A stretch of 26,885 bases of DNA, taken from NCBI GenBank assembly GCA_035690905.1, contig DASSKA010000051.1, positions 1-26,885 of the forward strand. Reading direction: 5' to 3'. The position numbers and the translations under genes were made by a program. The DNA is from DASSKA01 sp035690905 (GTDB lineage Bacteria > Actinomycetota > Actinomycetes > Propionibacteriales > Nocardioidaceae). Below the pieces are notes generated by a model. The model saw nothing but the letters and a program-made list of their open reading frames with translations. It did not search any database and had not been told where the DNA came from. Below are positions 7,598 through 15,075 of this stretch, piece by piece (position 1 is the first letter of the stretch; each line of letters starts with the position of its first letter).

Positions 7598-9021
7598 CCG
7601 TGCCGATCGAGACACCCCCCGCGGTGGTCACCGCCGGGGTCGCGCTGTTCGCCGAGTCCCTGCAGCAGCAGGGGGTCACCGCGGCCGAGGTCGACTGGCA
7701 CCCACCGGCCGCCGGCACCGCAGCCTCCGTTGCCCGGGTGATGGCCGACCGCCGCCGGGTGCCGGCCAACGCGCAGGCCCTGCAGGCGATGCTCGGTGCT
7801 CAGGCCACGCTCGTCGACGTGCTCCCGGCGAGCGAGGCGCTGGGACTCGACCGCGGGCAGTTCCTGCACGCCGGGCCGCCTGTCGAGTGGGAGCGCGCGT
7901 CCGGCCCGCTCCGCGGCGCGCTGATCGGGGCGATGCTGTTCGAGGGGCTCGCCGACACCCCGGAGCAGGCCGAGGCGGCACTCGCCGCCGGCGAGGTCAG
8001 CTGGGAGCCGTGCCACCACCGAGGCGCGGTCGGGCCGATGGCCGGCGTGGTCTCCCCCTCGATGTGGATGTTCGCGCTGCGTGACGAGCCGAACCAGAAC
8101 ACGGCGTGGTGCTCGCTGAACGAGGGTCTCGGCAAGGTGCTGCGCTACGGGGCCTACTCGGCGGAGGTGGTGGACCGTCTGCGGTGGATGACCGACGTGC
8201 TCGGCCCGCTGCTGCAACGCGCGGTCCGCTCCGTCGGCACCGTGGACGTGAAGGCGATCGTCGCCCAGATGGTGCAGATGGGCGACGAGGGCCACAACCG
8301 CAACCGCGCCGGAACGCTGATGTTCCTGCGGGAGGTGCTGCCGGCGCTCATCGACTCCGGAGCACCGACCAGCCAGGTCGCCGAGGCGGTCCGGTTCATG
8401 GGCGGCAACGACCACTTCTTCCTGAACCTGGTGATGCCGGCGTGCAAGCTGCAGACCCGTGCGGCCGCCGGCCGGCCGGGCTCCACGGTGGTCACCGTGA
8501 TGGCCCGCAACGGCACCGACTTCGGCATCCAGACCGCGGGCACCGGGGACCAGTGGTTCACCGCGCCGGCGAACACTCCCGAGGGGCTTTACCTCGGTGC
8601 CTACGGGCCCGAGGACGCCAACCCGGACATCGGCGACTCCGCGATCACCGAGACCGCGGGCCTGGGTGGGTTCGCGATGGCCACCGCACCGGCGATCGTC
8701 GGCTTCGTCGGCGGCAGCGTGCCCGACGCCCTGGCCACGACGCGCCGGATGTACGACATCACCCTTGGCGAGAACCCCGGCTTCGCGCTGCCCATCCTGG
8801 AGTTCCGCGGAACGCCCGCGGGCATCGACGTGGCGGCCGTGGTGCGCACCGGGCTGCTGCCGCAGATCAACACCGGCATGGCCGGCAGGGTGGCCGGCAC
8901 CGGGCAGGTGGGCGCCGGGCTGGTCACCCCGCCGCTGGAGTGCTTCGTGCAGGCGATCCACGCCCTCGCCGACCGGGCGCCGGACCTCAGTCGTCCCGGG
9001 CCGTCCGGCTCTGCTGGCTGA
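7594..9021 (+). CDS. allG: DUF1116 protein, AllG/YlbE-like oxamate carbamoyltransferase subunit
   Basis: A 475-residue DUF1116 protein homologous to E. coli YlbE (AllG). Conserved blocks are PCHHRGAVGPMAGV at 139-152, GLGKVLRYGAYS at 178-189, GDEGHNRNRAG at 230-240 and MGGNDHFFLN at 269-278; the His, Asp and Asn residues in them are likely functional. The ATG overlaps the FdrA stop. No carbamate kinase gene follows: the next genes are convergent and belong to the histidine/riboflavin block. The last 35 bases overlap the tail of the opposite-strand PH-domain gene, so there is no room for a separate terminator. Confidence 0.9.
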   Translation: MTVPIETPPAVVTAGVALFAESLQQQGVTAAEVDWHPPAAGTAASVARVMADRRRVPANAQALQAMLGAQATLVDVLPASEALGLDRGQFLHAGPPVEWERASGPLRGALIGAMLFEGLADTPEQAEAALAAGEVSWEPCHHRGAVGPMAGVVSPSMWMFALRDEPNQNTAWCSLNEGLGKVLRYGAYSAEVVDRLRWMTDVLGPLLQRAVRSVGTVDVKAIVAQMVQMGDEGHNRNRAGTLMFLREVLPALIDSGAPTSQVAEAVRFMGGNDHFFLNLVMPACKLQTRAAAGRPGSTVVTVMARNGTDFGIQTAGTGDQWFTAPANTPEGLYLGAYGPEDANPDIGDSAITETAGLGGFAMATAPAIVGFVGGSVPDALATTRRMYDITLGENPGFALPILEFRGTPAGIDVAAVVRTGLLPQINTGMAGRVAGTGQVGAGLVTPPLECFVQAIHALADRAPDLSRPGPSGSAG

Positions 9022-9460
9022 TCAGCGCGCGCACCGTCCGCACCTGGGCGAGGGCGCGTGGGCCGTCCGAGCTCTGGATGGCCATCGCGGAGACCGCCGT
9101 GCCGTCGCTGAGGTCGATCACCGCCCACGGCCCACCCGGGCGCAGCGAGATGGCGACCAGCTGGTTCCAGGCGAAGGCGCGCTTGCGGTAGCCGTTGACG
9201 ATCGTCACCCCGTCCTGGCGGGCGTCGATGCGGCAACGGGCCAGCCCGGCGGCCACGGCGGCCAGGGCGATCCCGAAGACGATCACGGTGGCTCGCTCCA
9301 GCCACGAGATCTCCGCGCGAATGTGCGGGGGCAGCGCGAACCAGGCGACCAGGCACACGGCGAGCAGCATGGCGCCGAACACGACCACCGCGATACGCAC
9401 GCCGAGAGGGCGGAACGTGCGGGGCAGCGTCGGTGGGGTCAGGTCAGAGGCGGCAGGCAT
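8987..9460 (-). CDS. Small membrane protein with bacterial PH-like domain
   Basis: A 157-residue protein with two hydrophobic segments near residues 23-43 and 58-73, a short loop between them and a soluble C-terminal region. That region (DGVTIVNGYRKRAFAWNQLVAISL then PWAVIDLSDG) looks like the bacterial PH domain often found beside hisG in actinobacteria. No enzymatic motif is visible and the role is unknown. Its ATG lies 17 bases inside the end of hisG on the same strand, so it is translationally coupled to hisG. It converges with allG and the two reading frames overlap by 35 bp at their ends. Confidence 0.85.
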   Translation of the reverse strand: MPAASDLTPPTLPRTFRPLGVRIAVVVFGAMLLAVCLVAWFALPPHIRAEISWLERATVIVFGIALAAVAAGLARCRIDARQDGVTIVNGYRKRAFAWNQLVAISLRPGGPWAVIDLSDGTAVSAMAIQSSDGPRALAQVRTVRALISQQSRTARDD

Positions 9461-10304
9461 GGATGTCCGTCACCAGGATGCCACGCGCGCCGAGCTCGAA
9501 GAGCGCGTCCATCAGCCGCTGCGCTCCCTCGCGGGGCACCATCGCGCGCACCGCGACCCAGCCCTCCCGGTGCAGCGGGGACACCGTCGGGCTCTCGATC
9601 CCCGGGGTGAGGGCCACCGCCTTCTCCACCCGCTCGACGCGGATGTCGTAGTCCATCATCACGTAGGCGCGCGCCACCAGCACACCGCGGATGCGTCGCT
9701 GGAAGACCTCGAACCCCGGTGGTGCGGCGGCTCCGGCACGGCTGATGACTACCGCCTCGGACTCCATGATCGTCTCGCCGACGATCACCAGTCCGGCCTG
9801 CCGCAGCGTGCTGCCGGTCTCCACCACGTCGGCGATCACGTCCGCGACGCCGAGCTGCACGCTGGTCTCCACGGCACCGTCGAGACGGATCACGGCTGCG
9901 TCGATCCCGTGCTCCTCCAGGAACCGGCGCACCACCCCGTCGTACGACGTGGCGATCCGCTTGCCGGCCAGGTCCGCGGTGCTCGACACCGTGCCGGGTG
10001 GTGCGGCGAACCGGAACCGGGAACGCCCGAAGCCGAGCGGAAGCACCTCCTCCGCCTTGGCTCCGGAGTCGCGCAGCAGGTCGCGGCCGGTCACCCCGAG
10101 GTCCAGGGTGCCCTCCCCGACGTACAACGCGATGTCCCGGGGCCGCAGGTAGAAGAACTCGACCTCGTTCTCGGGGTCGGTGAGCACGAGCTGCTTGCCG
10201 TCCGAACGCTGCACGTAGCCGGCCTCCCGCAGGATGTCGGAGGCGGCCACCGACAGTGAGCCCTTGTTCGGGACGGCCACGCGCAGGAAGCGCTGCTGGG
10301 TCAT
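9444..10304 (-). CDS. hisG: ATP phosphoribosyltransferase (long form)
   Basis: A 286-residue HisG, which joins ATP and PRPP in the first and feedback-controlled step of histidine synthesis. The N-terminus reads LRVAVPNKGSLS, the PRPP-binding signature is at about 151-172 (LGVADVIADVVETGSTLRQAG), and the length includes the C-terminal ACT-like histidine-binding domain (about 210-286). It is therefore the HisZ-independent form, inhibited by histidine itself. It follows hisE after 10 nt and is coupled to the PH-domain gene. It is separate from the main his operon, as is common in actinobacteria, and lies downstream of the riboflavin genes in the same direction. Confidence 0.97.
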   Translation of the reverse strand: MTQQRFLRVAVPNKGSLSVAASDILREAGYVQRSDGKQLVLTDPENEVEFFYLRPRDIALYVGEGTLDLGVTGRDLLRDSGAKAEEVLPLGFGRSRFRFAAPPGTVSSTADLAGKRIATSYDGVVRRFLEEHGIDAAVIRLDGAVETSVQLGVADVIADVVETGSTLRQAGLVIVGETIMESEAVVISRAGAAAPPGFEVFQRRIRGVLVARAYVMMDYDIRVERVEKAVALTPGIESPTVSPLHREGWVAVRAMVPREGAQRLMDALFELGARGILVTDIHACRL

Positions 10305-10314
10305 CGCCGGCCCC

Positions 10315-10578
10315 TCACAGGTGCGCGTAGATGTCGTCGAGCGTCAGCCCGCTGGCCAGCATCAGCACCTGCGCCTGGTAGAGCAGCTGGCTGACCTCCT
10401 CCGCGGTCCGCTGCGGACCCTCGTGCTCGGCGGCCATCCAGGACTCCGCGGCCTCCTCGACCAGCTTCTTGCCGATCGCGTGCACACCGGCGTCCAGGGC
10501 GCGCACCGTCCCGGAGTCCGCCGGACGGGTCTGCGCCTTGACGCTGAGCTCCTGCCAGAGCTCCTCGAACGTCTTCAT
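10315..10578 (-). CDS. hisE: Phosphoribosyl-ATP pyrophosphatase
   Basis: An 87-residue HisE, the second enzyme of histidine synthesis, hydrolysing phosphoribosyl-ATP to phosphoribosyl-AMP. It belongs to the all-alpha MazG-like superfamily; the metal-binding acidic helix is KKLVEEAAESWMAAEHE (about 37-53), followed by EEVSQLLYQAQVLMLA. It stands alone, not fused to HisI. The ATG at 10578 follows a purine-rich AGGA/GAGG stretch. It lies 80 bp after ribH, a gap with only a small CTGGC-CCG-GCCAG hairpin at 10601-10613, so read-through from the riboflavin genes is possible. It pairs with hisG 10 nt downstream. Confidence 0.97.
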   Translation of the reverse strand: MKTFEELWQELSVKAQTRPADSGTVRALDAGVHAIGKKLVEEAAESWMAAEHEGPQRTAEEVSQLLYQAQVLMLASGLTLDDIYAHL

Positions 10579-10658
10579 CGCCTCTGCTTCCTGCTGTGGT
10601 CTGGCCCGGCCAGCCTACGGCGTACGGCGCGGCGGCTGCCGACGTGTCCAGCGCGGGC

Positions 10659-11159
10659 TCACGCGTCCGCGTCGAGCTCGTAGCCCCTGCGGATCCGGCG
10701 CAGCGTGGACGCGGTGACCAGCGCAGCGGACGTGGCGTCGTAGCCCTTGTCCTCCGACGAGCCGTCCAGCCCGGCCCGGTCCAGGGCCTGCTGCTCGGTG
10801 TCGCAGGTCAGCAGACCGAAGCCGATCGCCGCGCCGGAGTCCAGCGCCACCCTGCTCAGCCCGTCGGTGGCGGCGGCGCAGACGTAGTCGAAGTGCGGGG
10901 TGCCGCCGCGGATCACCGCGCCGAGCGCGACCACCGCCTCGTAGCCCTTCTCGGCGAGCGCGGCGGCCACCACCGGCAGCTCGAAGGATCCCGGCACCCG
11001 CACCACCAGCGGCGCTTCCACCTGGTACTCCTGCAGCGCCCGCCTGGCGCCGCCGATCAGCCCCTCCATCACCTGCTCGTGCCAGCACGCCGCCACCACC
11101 GCGACCCGGAAATCGTGGCAGTCGATCGGGGCAGAGCCTGGGGATCCTTCGCCGCTCAC
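10659..11159 (-). CDS. ribH: 6,7-dimethyl-8-ribityllumazine synthase
   Basis: A 166-residue lumazine synthase, which condenses 5-amino-6-ribitylaminouracil with 3,4-dihydroxy-2-butanone 4-phosphate in the penultimate step of riboflavin synthesis. The family usually forms pentamers or 60-mer shells. Recognisable blocks are FRVAVVAACWHEQV (17-30), VPGSFELPVVA (55-65) and the active-site stretch GAVIRGGTPHFDYVC (80-94), with the catalytic His at 89. The GTG start at 11159 has GGAG 7 nt upstream and overlaps the ribBA stop as GTGA; an upstream in-frame extension lies inside ribBA and is rejected. It is the last of the riboflavin genes. Confidence 0.97.
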   Translation of the reverse strand: MSGEGSPGSAPIDCHDFRVAVVAACWHEQVMEGLIGGARRALQEYQVEAPLVVRVPGSFELPVVAAALAEKGYEAVVALGAVIRGGTPHFDYVCAAATDGLSRVALDSGAAIGFGLLTCDTEQQALDRAGLDGSSEDKGYDATSAALVTASTLRRIRRGYELDADA

Positions 11160-12436
11160 GCGCGGTCTCCTTCCGTCACCGGGTCGGCGGCAGCCGGGTC
11201 CGCCGGCTGCAGGTCCGGCAGATGGTGGCCCATCCGATCGCGCTTGGTCAACAGGTAGGCGATGTTGTGGTCGTTGGGCCGGGGAGTCAGCGGCACCCGT
11301 TCGGCGACCGCGATCCCGTAGGCCTCCAGGTCGGTGGTCTTGGCCGGGTTGTTGGTGAGCAAGCGCACCGAGCCGACCCCGAGGTCGCGCAGGATCTGGG
11401 TGGCGGTCCCGTAGTGGCGCGCGTCGGCGGGCAGCCCCAGGTCGAGGTTGGCGTCCACCGTGTCCCGGCCGCCGTCCTGGAGCTGGTAGGCCTGCAGCTT
11501 GGCGACCAGCCCGATCCCGCGGCCCTCGTGGCCGCGCAGGTACACCACCACGCCACGCCCCTCTGCGACGATCCGGGCCATCGCCTCCTCGAGCTGCGGC
11601 CCGCAGTCGCACCGCTTCGAGCCGAACACGTCGCCGGTCAGGCACTCCGAGTGCACCCGGGTGAGCACCGGCGTGCCGTCACCCAGCGACTCCGGGTCGC
11701 CGTGCACCAGCGCGACGTGCTCGGAGCCGTCGATGGTCACGCGGTAGCCGTAGGCACGGAACTCCGCCAGCTCGGTGGGCAGCCGGGTCTCGGCGACGCG
11801 CTCCACGTGGGTCTCGTGCCGCCGCCGGTAGTGGATGATCTGCTCGATGGCGATCATCGTCAGGCCGTGCTCGTCGGCGAATGCCCGCAGCTGGGCCCCG
11901 CGCTTCATGGTGCCGTCGTCGTTGACGACCTCGGCGATCACCCCGGCCGGCTCCAAGCCGGCCAGCCGGGCCAGGTCCACCGACGCCTCGGTGTGCCCGG
12001 GCCGGACCAGCACCCCGCCCTCCCGGTAGCGCAGCGGGAACACGTGCCCGGGCTGCACGAGCTCGAAGGGCTCGGTCGCGGAGTCGATGAGCCGGCGCAC
12101 CGTCTGCGACCGGTCGGCGGCCGAGATCCCCGTGGTCACCCCGTCCCGGGCGTCCACGGAGACGGTGTAGGCCGTGCGCATCCGCTCCCGGTTGTGCGGG
12201 GTCATCAGCGGGATGCCGAGCCGGTCCAGCACCGCGGCGGTGACCGGGGCGCAGATCACCCCGGAGGTGTACCGGATGGTGAACGCCATCAGCTCCGGGG
12301 TGCACCGGGATGCGGCGAACACCAGGTCGCCCTCGTTCTCGCGCTCCACGTCGTCGACGACGACCACCGGCCGGCCGGCGCGGATGTCGGCCACCGCCTC
12401 CTCGACGGTGTCCAGGCGTACGTCGGGAGCGCTCAC
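11156..12436 (-). CDS. ribBA: Bifunctional DHBP synthase / GTP cyclohydrolase II
   Basis: A 426-residue fusion that supplies both precursors of riboflavin. The N-terminal half (about 1-205) is 3,4-dihydroxy-2-butanone 4-phosphate synthase, with DDVERENEGDLV near 28 and the loop TTGISAADR plus PGHVFPL. The C-terminal half is GTP cyclohydrolase II, with the zinc-site cysteines in SECLTGDVFGSKRCDCG, the loop GHEGRGIGL and LTNNPAKTTDLEAYG. Both halves look intact, unlike the proteins in some actinobacteria where one half is degenerate. GTG at 12436 has AGGTG 6 nt upstream and overlaps the ribM stop; its own stop overlaps the ribH start. Confidence 0.97.
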   Translation of the reverse strand: MSAPDVRLDTVEEAVADIRAGRPVVVVDDVERENEGDLVFAASRCTPELMAFTIRYTSGVICAPVTAAVLDRLGIPLMTPHNRERMRTAYTVSVDARDGVTTGISAADRSQTVRRLIDSATEPFELVQPGHVFPLRYREGGVLVRPGHTEASVDLARLAGLEPAGVIAEVVNDDGTMKRGAQLRAFADEHGLTMIAIEQIIHYRRRHETHVERVAETRLPTELAEFRAYGYRVTIDGSEHVALVHGDPESLGDGTPVLTRVHSECLTGDVFGSKRCDCGPQLEEAMARIVAEGRGVVVYLRGHEGRGIGLVAKLQAYQLQDGGRDTVDANLDLGLPADARHYGTATQILRDLGVGSVRLLTNNPAKTTDLEAYGIAVAERVPLTPRPNDHNIAYLLTKRDRMGHHLPDLQPADPAAADPVTEGDRA

Positions 12437-13119
12437 GAGGGCACCTGGGCCGACTCGGCCGCTTCGGTGGTCCGCTCCCGGCGCTGCACCCGGACCCAGG
12501 TCGCGAAGCCCCACAGGCAGAACGCGCCGTAGACGATGTACATCGTCGCGGACGGGTAGTACCCGGCCTCGAGCAGCAGGGGCACGCCGACCACGTCCAC
12601 GGCGATCCAGGCGAGCCAGAACTCCGTCCATCCGCGAGCCATCCCGTAGGTGGCCAGGATCGACCCGGTGAGGATCCAGGCGTCGGCCAGCGGCCCCCAC
12701 GAGCCCAGGGCCTTCAGCACCCAGTAGAAGATCGCGGTTCCGGCCACCGCCAGCACCAGAAGCTGTGCGCGGCCGGCGGCACCCGCCCAGCGCGGCGCGA
12801 TCGCCCCGTCCGCGCTCTCCCCCAGGCGCACTGCCCGCCGCCAGCGCCACCAGCCGTAGACCGACACCGCCAGGAAGAACACCTGACGGCCCGCCTGGCC
12901 CCACAGGTCGTGGGCCTGCGGCTTGTCCAGCACGCCGCCGACGAAGACCGTGAACAGGATCAGGTTGCCGATGATCCCCACCGGCCAGGCCCAGGTCCGG
13001 CGGCGCATCCCGCCGACCGCGCTGGCCAGCCCGAACACGTTCCCGACCACCTCGCGGACCAGGACCTGCCCTCCGGCAACGGTGAAGGTGCCCTCCAGGA
13101 GCCAGTGCAGCAGGTTCAT
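12433..13119 (-). CDS. ribM: PnuC-family riboflavin transporter (RibM/PnuX-like)
   Basis: A 228-residue membrane protein with about seven hydrophobic helices and the PnuC-family aromatic pattern (YGWWRWRR after the third helix, FWLAWIAVDVVGVPLL near the sixth). PnuC proteins carry vitamin precursors by facilitated diffusion. Members inside FMN-controlled riboflavin operons of actinobacteria (RibM/PnuX, e.g. Streptomyces davawensis, Corynebacterium) carry riboflavin. Its place between ribE and ribBA, behind an FMN riboswitch, argues for riboflavin rather than nicotinamide riboside. ATG 13119 overlaps the ribE stop and the stop overlaps the ribBA start. Transport specificity is inferred from context. 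Confidence 0.9.
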   Translation of the reverse strand: MNLLHWLLEGTFTVAGGQVLVREVVGNVFGLASAVGGMRRRTWAWPVGIIGNLILFTVFVGGVLDKPQAHDLWGQAGRQVFFLAVSVYGWWRWRRAVRLGESADGAIAPRWAGAAGRAQLLVLAVAGTAIFYWVLKALGSWGPLADAWILTGSILATYGMARGWTEFWLAWIAVDVVGVPLLLEAGYYPSATMYIVYGAFCLWGFATWVRVQRRERTTEAAESAQVPS

Positions 13120-13733
13120 CGTTCCCGCCCTCTCGTGCCGAGCTGCCGCTCGACGTACTTCCCGATCACGTCCACCTCCAGGTTCACCGGATCGCCGACC
13201 GCTCGCGCGCCGAGCGTCGTACGCCGCAGCGTCTCGGGGATCAGCGACACGGTGAACCAGCCATCGTGCACACCCATGTCGCTGATCTCGACCACGGTCA
13301 GGGACACGCCGTCGACGGCTACCGAGCCCTGCGGTACGACGTACCGGCTCAGCGCTGTGGGAAGGCCGATCCGGACCAGCTCCCAGTGCGCGGAGGGCTC
13401 CCGCGCCAGCACCGGTCCGGTGGCATCCACGTGCCCCGACATCAGGTGGCCGCCGAGACGGGTGCTCGCGGTGACCGCGCGCTCGAGGTTGACCCGGTCG
13501 CCGACGGCCCGCCCGCCCAGCGTGGTCAGCCGCAGCGTCTGCCGCATCACGTCCGCGGTGAAGGCCCCGTCGCGCACCTCGGCGACGGTCAGGCAGCAGC
13601 CGTCGACCGCGATCGAGTCACCGGGACGCGCGTCGCCGAGCACCTCCGGACCATGCACGGTCAGCCGGACCGCGTCGCCGCGGTCCTCGATCTCCGCCAC
13701 CTTGCCCAGCGCCTCCACGATCCCGGTGAACAT
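13116..13733 (-). CDS. ribE: Riboflavin synthase alpha subunit
   Basis: A 205-residue riboflavin synthase that dismutates two lumazine molecules to riboflavin. Two homologous beta-barrels are visible: the first starts MFTGIVEALG and contains GDSIAVDGCCLTV (38-50), the second contains GSVAVDGVSLTV (136-147) and SLIPETLRRTTL. The linker HLMSGHVD (96-103) is typical. The ATG starts one base after the ribD stop (TGAGATG), and the stop overlaps the ribM start, so the operon is continuous. Confidence 0.97.
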   Translation of the reverse strand: MFTGIVEALGKVAEIEDRGDAVRLTVHGPEVLGDARPGDSIAVDGCCLTVAEVRDGAFTADVMRQTLRLTTLGGRAVGDRVNLERAVTASTRLGGHLMSGHVDATGPVLAREPSAHWELVRIGLPTALSRYVVPQGSVAVDGVSLTVVEISDMGVHDGWFTVSLIPETLRRTTLGARAVGDPVNLEVDVIGKYVERQLGTRGRER

Positions 13734-13734
13734 C

Positions 13735-14778
13735 TCAGGCCTCCTGCGGCACGGTCAGGATGAGCCGGACGTTGCGATCCGGCCCCTCGCCGAGGGTGCT
13801 GACGTCGACGACCTCGAGCCGGCGCGCGTCGGCGATCGTCGTCACCCCGAGGTCCGCGACGCCGGCCGCGCCGGCGCCGAGCAGCATCGGGGCGACGTAG
13901 GCGACCACCTCGTCGACGTACCCCTGGCTCAGGAAGGCTGCGGCCAGCCGCGGCCCGCCCTCCAGCAGCACGTGCCGGCCCCCGCGGGCGAACAGCTCGG
14001 CGAGCGCCTCCTTCGGGTCCCGGGTGCGCAGCAGCACCGTCTCGGCGACCGCGTTGCGGACGCGTGCCCGCGCGGGCACTTCACGCAGGCCCATCACCGC
14101 GCGCAGCGGCTGGCGGTCCGCCGGGAGCGGTCGGTCGGCGGCGTCGCGGGCGCTGAGCTCCGGGTCGTCGACCAGCACGGTGCCGGTGCCGGCGAGCACC
14201 ACGTCGCAGCGCTGCCGGAGCAGGTGGGTGTCGCGGCGGGCGGCGACCGAGCTGATCCAGCGCGAGGTGCCGTCCGGGGCGGCACTGCGGCCGTCGAGGG
14301 TGGCCGCGAACTTCCACGTGACGTACGGCCGCTGGTGCTCCACGGCGAACGTCCAGGCCGGGTTCACCTCGCGGGCCTCGTCGGCGAGCAGCCCGCCCAC
14401 CACGTCGACACCGGCGGCGCGCAGCGTCTCCGCCCCGCCGGCAGCCAGCGGGCTGGGGTCGTCCTGGGCGTACACCACCCGTCGCACCCCGGCGGCGACC
14501 AGCGCGTGGGCGCAGGGGCCGGTGCGGCCGGTGTGGTTGCACGGCTCGAGGGTGACCACCGCTGTCGCGCCGCGGGCCCGGTCCCCCGCCGCCATGAGCG
14601 CGTCGGCCTCCGCATGCGGGGTGCCGGCACCGCGGTGGTGGCCCTCGGCGACCACCTCCCCGGCAGCGTCGAGGAGCACGCAGCCGACCCGCGGGTTCGG
14701 GCCGTGGGGAACTCCCGGGGTGCGCGCGAGGTCGAGGGCGCGGCGCATCGCGGAGCGTTCGCGTGAACCGGCGTTCAT
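13735..14778 (-). CDS. ribD: Riboflavin-specific deaminase / reductase
   Basis: A 347-residue bifunctional RibD. The N-terminal zinc deaminase has His55-Ala-Glu57 (PHAEADAL) and the zinc cysteines C80 and C89 in TLEPCNHTGRTGPC. The C-terminal NADPH reductase begins near 150 (VTWKFAATLDGRSA, then SRWISS) and ends with the nucleotide-binding stretch LLEGGPRLAAAF. ATG 14778 is chosen because GAGGG lies 7-8 nt upstream and the deaminase domain then starts normally. Upstream codons in the same frame belong to the riboswitch leader. It is the first gene of the FMN-controlled operon. Confidence 0.97.
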   Translation of the reverse strand: MNAGSRERSAMRRALDLARTPGVPHGPNPRVGCVLLDAAGEVVAEGHHRGAGTPHAEADALMAAGDRARGATAVVTLEPCNHTGRTGPCAHALVAAGVRRVVYAQDDPSPLAAGGAETLRAAGVDVVGGLLADEAREVNPAWTFAVEHQRPYVTWKFAATLDGRSAAPDGTSRWISSVAARRDTHLLRQRCDVVLAGTGTVLVDDPELSARDAADRPLPADRQPLRAVMGLREVPARARVRNAVAETVLLRTRDPKEALAELFARGGRHVLLEGGPRLAAAFLSQGYVDEVVAYVAPMLLGAGAAGVADLGVTTIADARRLEVVDVSTLGEGPDRNVRLILTVPQEA

Positions 14779-14782
14779 CGCT

Positions 14783-14816
14783 GAGCCCTCTCGTCCGGAC
14801 GCGGACCCCGGGGCTC
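14783..14816 (-). promoter_or_regulatory. Hairpin covering the ribD ribosome-binding site (riboswitch expression platform)
   Basis: In the ribD leader RNA, GAGCCC (14816-14811) can pair with GGGCTC (14788-14783), around an inner stem GTCCG-CGTC-CGGAC (14806-14793). The GGG of the outer stem is part of the ribD ribosome-binding purines. A competing helix, TCTCG with CGAGA, would free those bases. A second strong hairpin, GACGGG-TCAC-CCCGTC, lies just upstream (14857-14842). There is no U-run, so I infer control of translation initiation rather than termination. The pairing is seen; the switching is inferred. Confidence 0.5.
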
Positions 14817-14885
14817 GAGAAGACGTGGACGGTGCTCGCCGGACGGGGTGACCCGTCGGCGCGAGCGTCGTACACGGCTGCGTGC

Positions 14886-14997
14886 GCTTCCCATCCGGAC
14901 TTTGACCGTCGGTCCAGGAGTTCCACCTGATCAACCGTCCGCCGGCTGCGGACGGGTCGCGGACTTTCACCGCCGGTTCGGAGTTTCACCGACCCCA
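14886..14997 (-). promoter_or_regulatory. FMN riboswitch (RFN element)
   Basis: The minus-strand RNA carries the RFN consensus in order: GGTCGGTGAAACTCCGAACC, GGCGGTGAAAGTCCGCGACC, a variable hairpin, TTGATCAGGTGGAACTCC, then ACCGACGGTCAAAGTCCGGA and TGGGAAGC. The closing stem can be extended by GCGTGC (just 5') with GCACGC (just 3'). It lies about 108 nt before ribD and should lower expression of the riboflavin synthesis and uptake genes when FMN binds. The upstream part of this gene-free stretch (14998-15046) holds two overlapping hairpins, AGCAC-GCGA-GTGCT at 14999-15012 and CGAGTG-CTGT-CACTCG at 15005-15020, which cannot form together. Confidence 0.97.
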
Positions 14998-15046
14998 GAG
15001 CACGCGAGTGCTGTCACTCGTCGGGTACAGCCTGCCACACCTGCGG

Positions 15047-15071
15047 GGGCCGGCGGTATGTGAGCCGGCCC
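15047..15071 (-). terminator. Probable terminator after rpe
   Basis: An 8-bp perfect GC stem, GGGCCGGC / GCCGGCCC, with a 9-nt loop begins 5 nt after the rpe stop and lies ahead of the riboflavin operon leader. It has no T-run, as is frequent for high-GC actinobacterial hairpin terminators. It would separate rpe transcription from the riboswitch-controlled operon. Confidence 0.5.
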
Positions 15072-15075
15072 ACGC

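Noticed and set aside
10579..10658. Terminator between ribH and hisE
   Set aside because: Only a 5-bp CTGGC/GCCAG stem with a 3-nt loop and no T-run; too weak to call.
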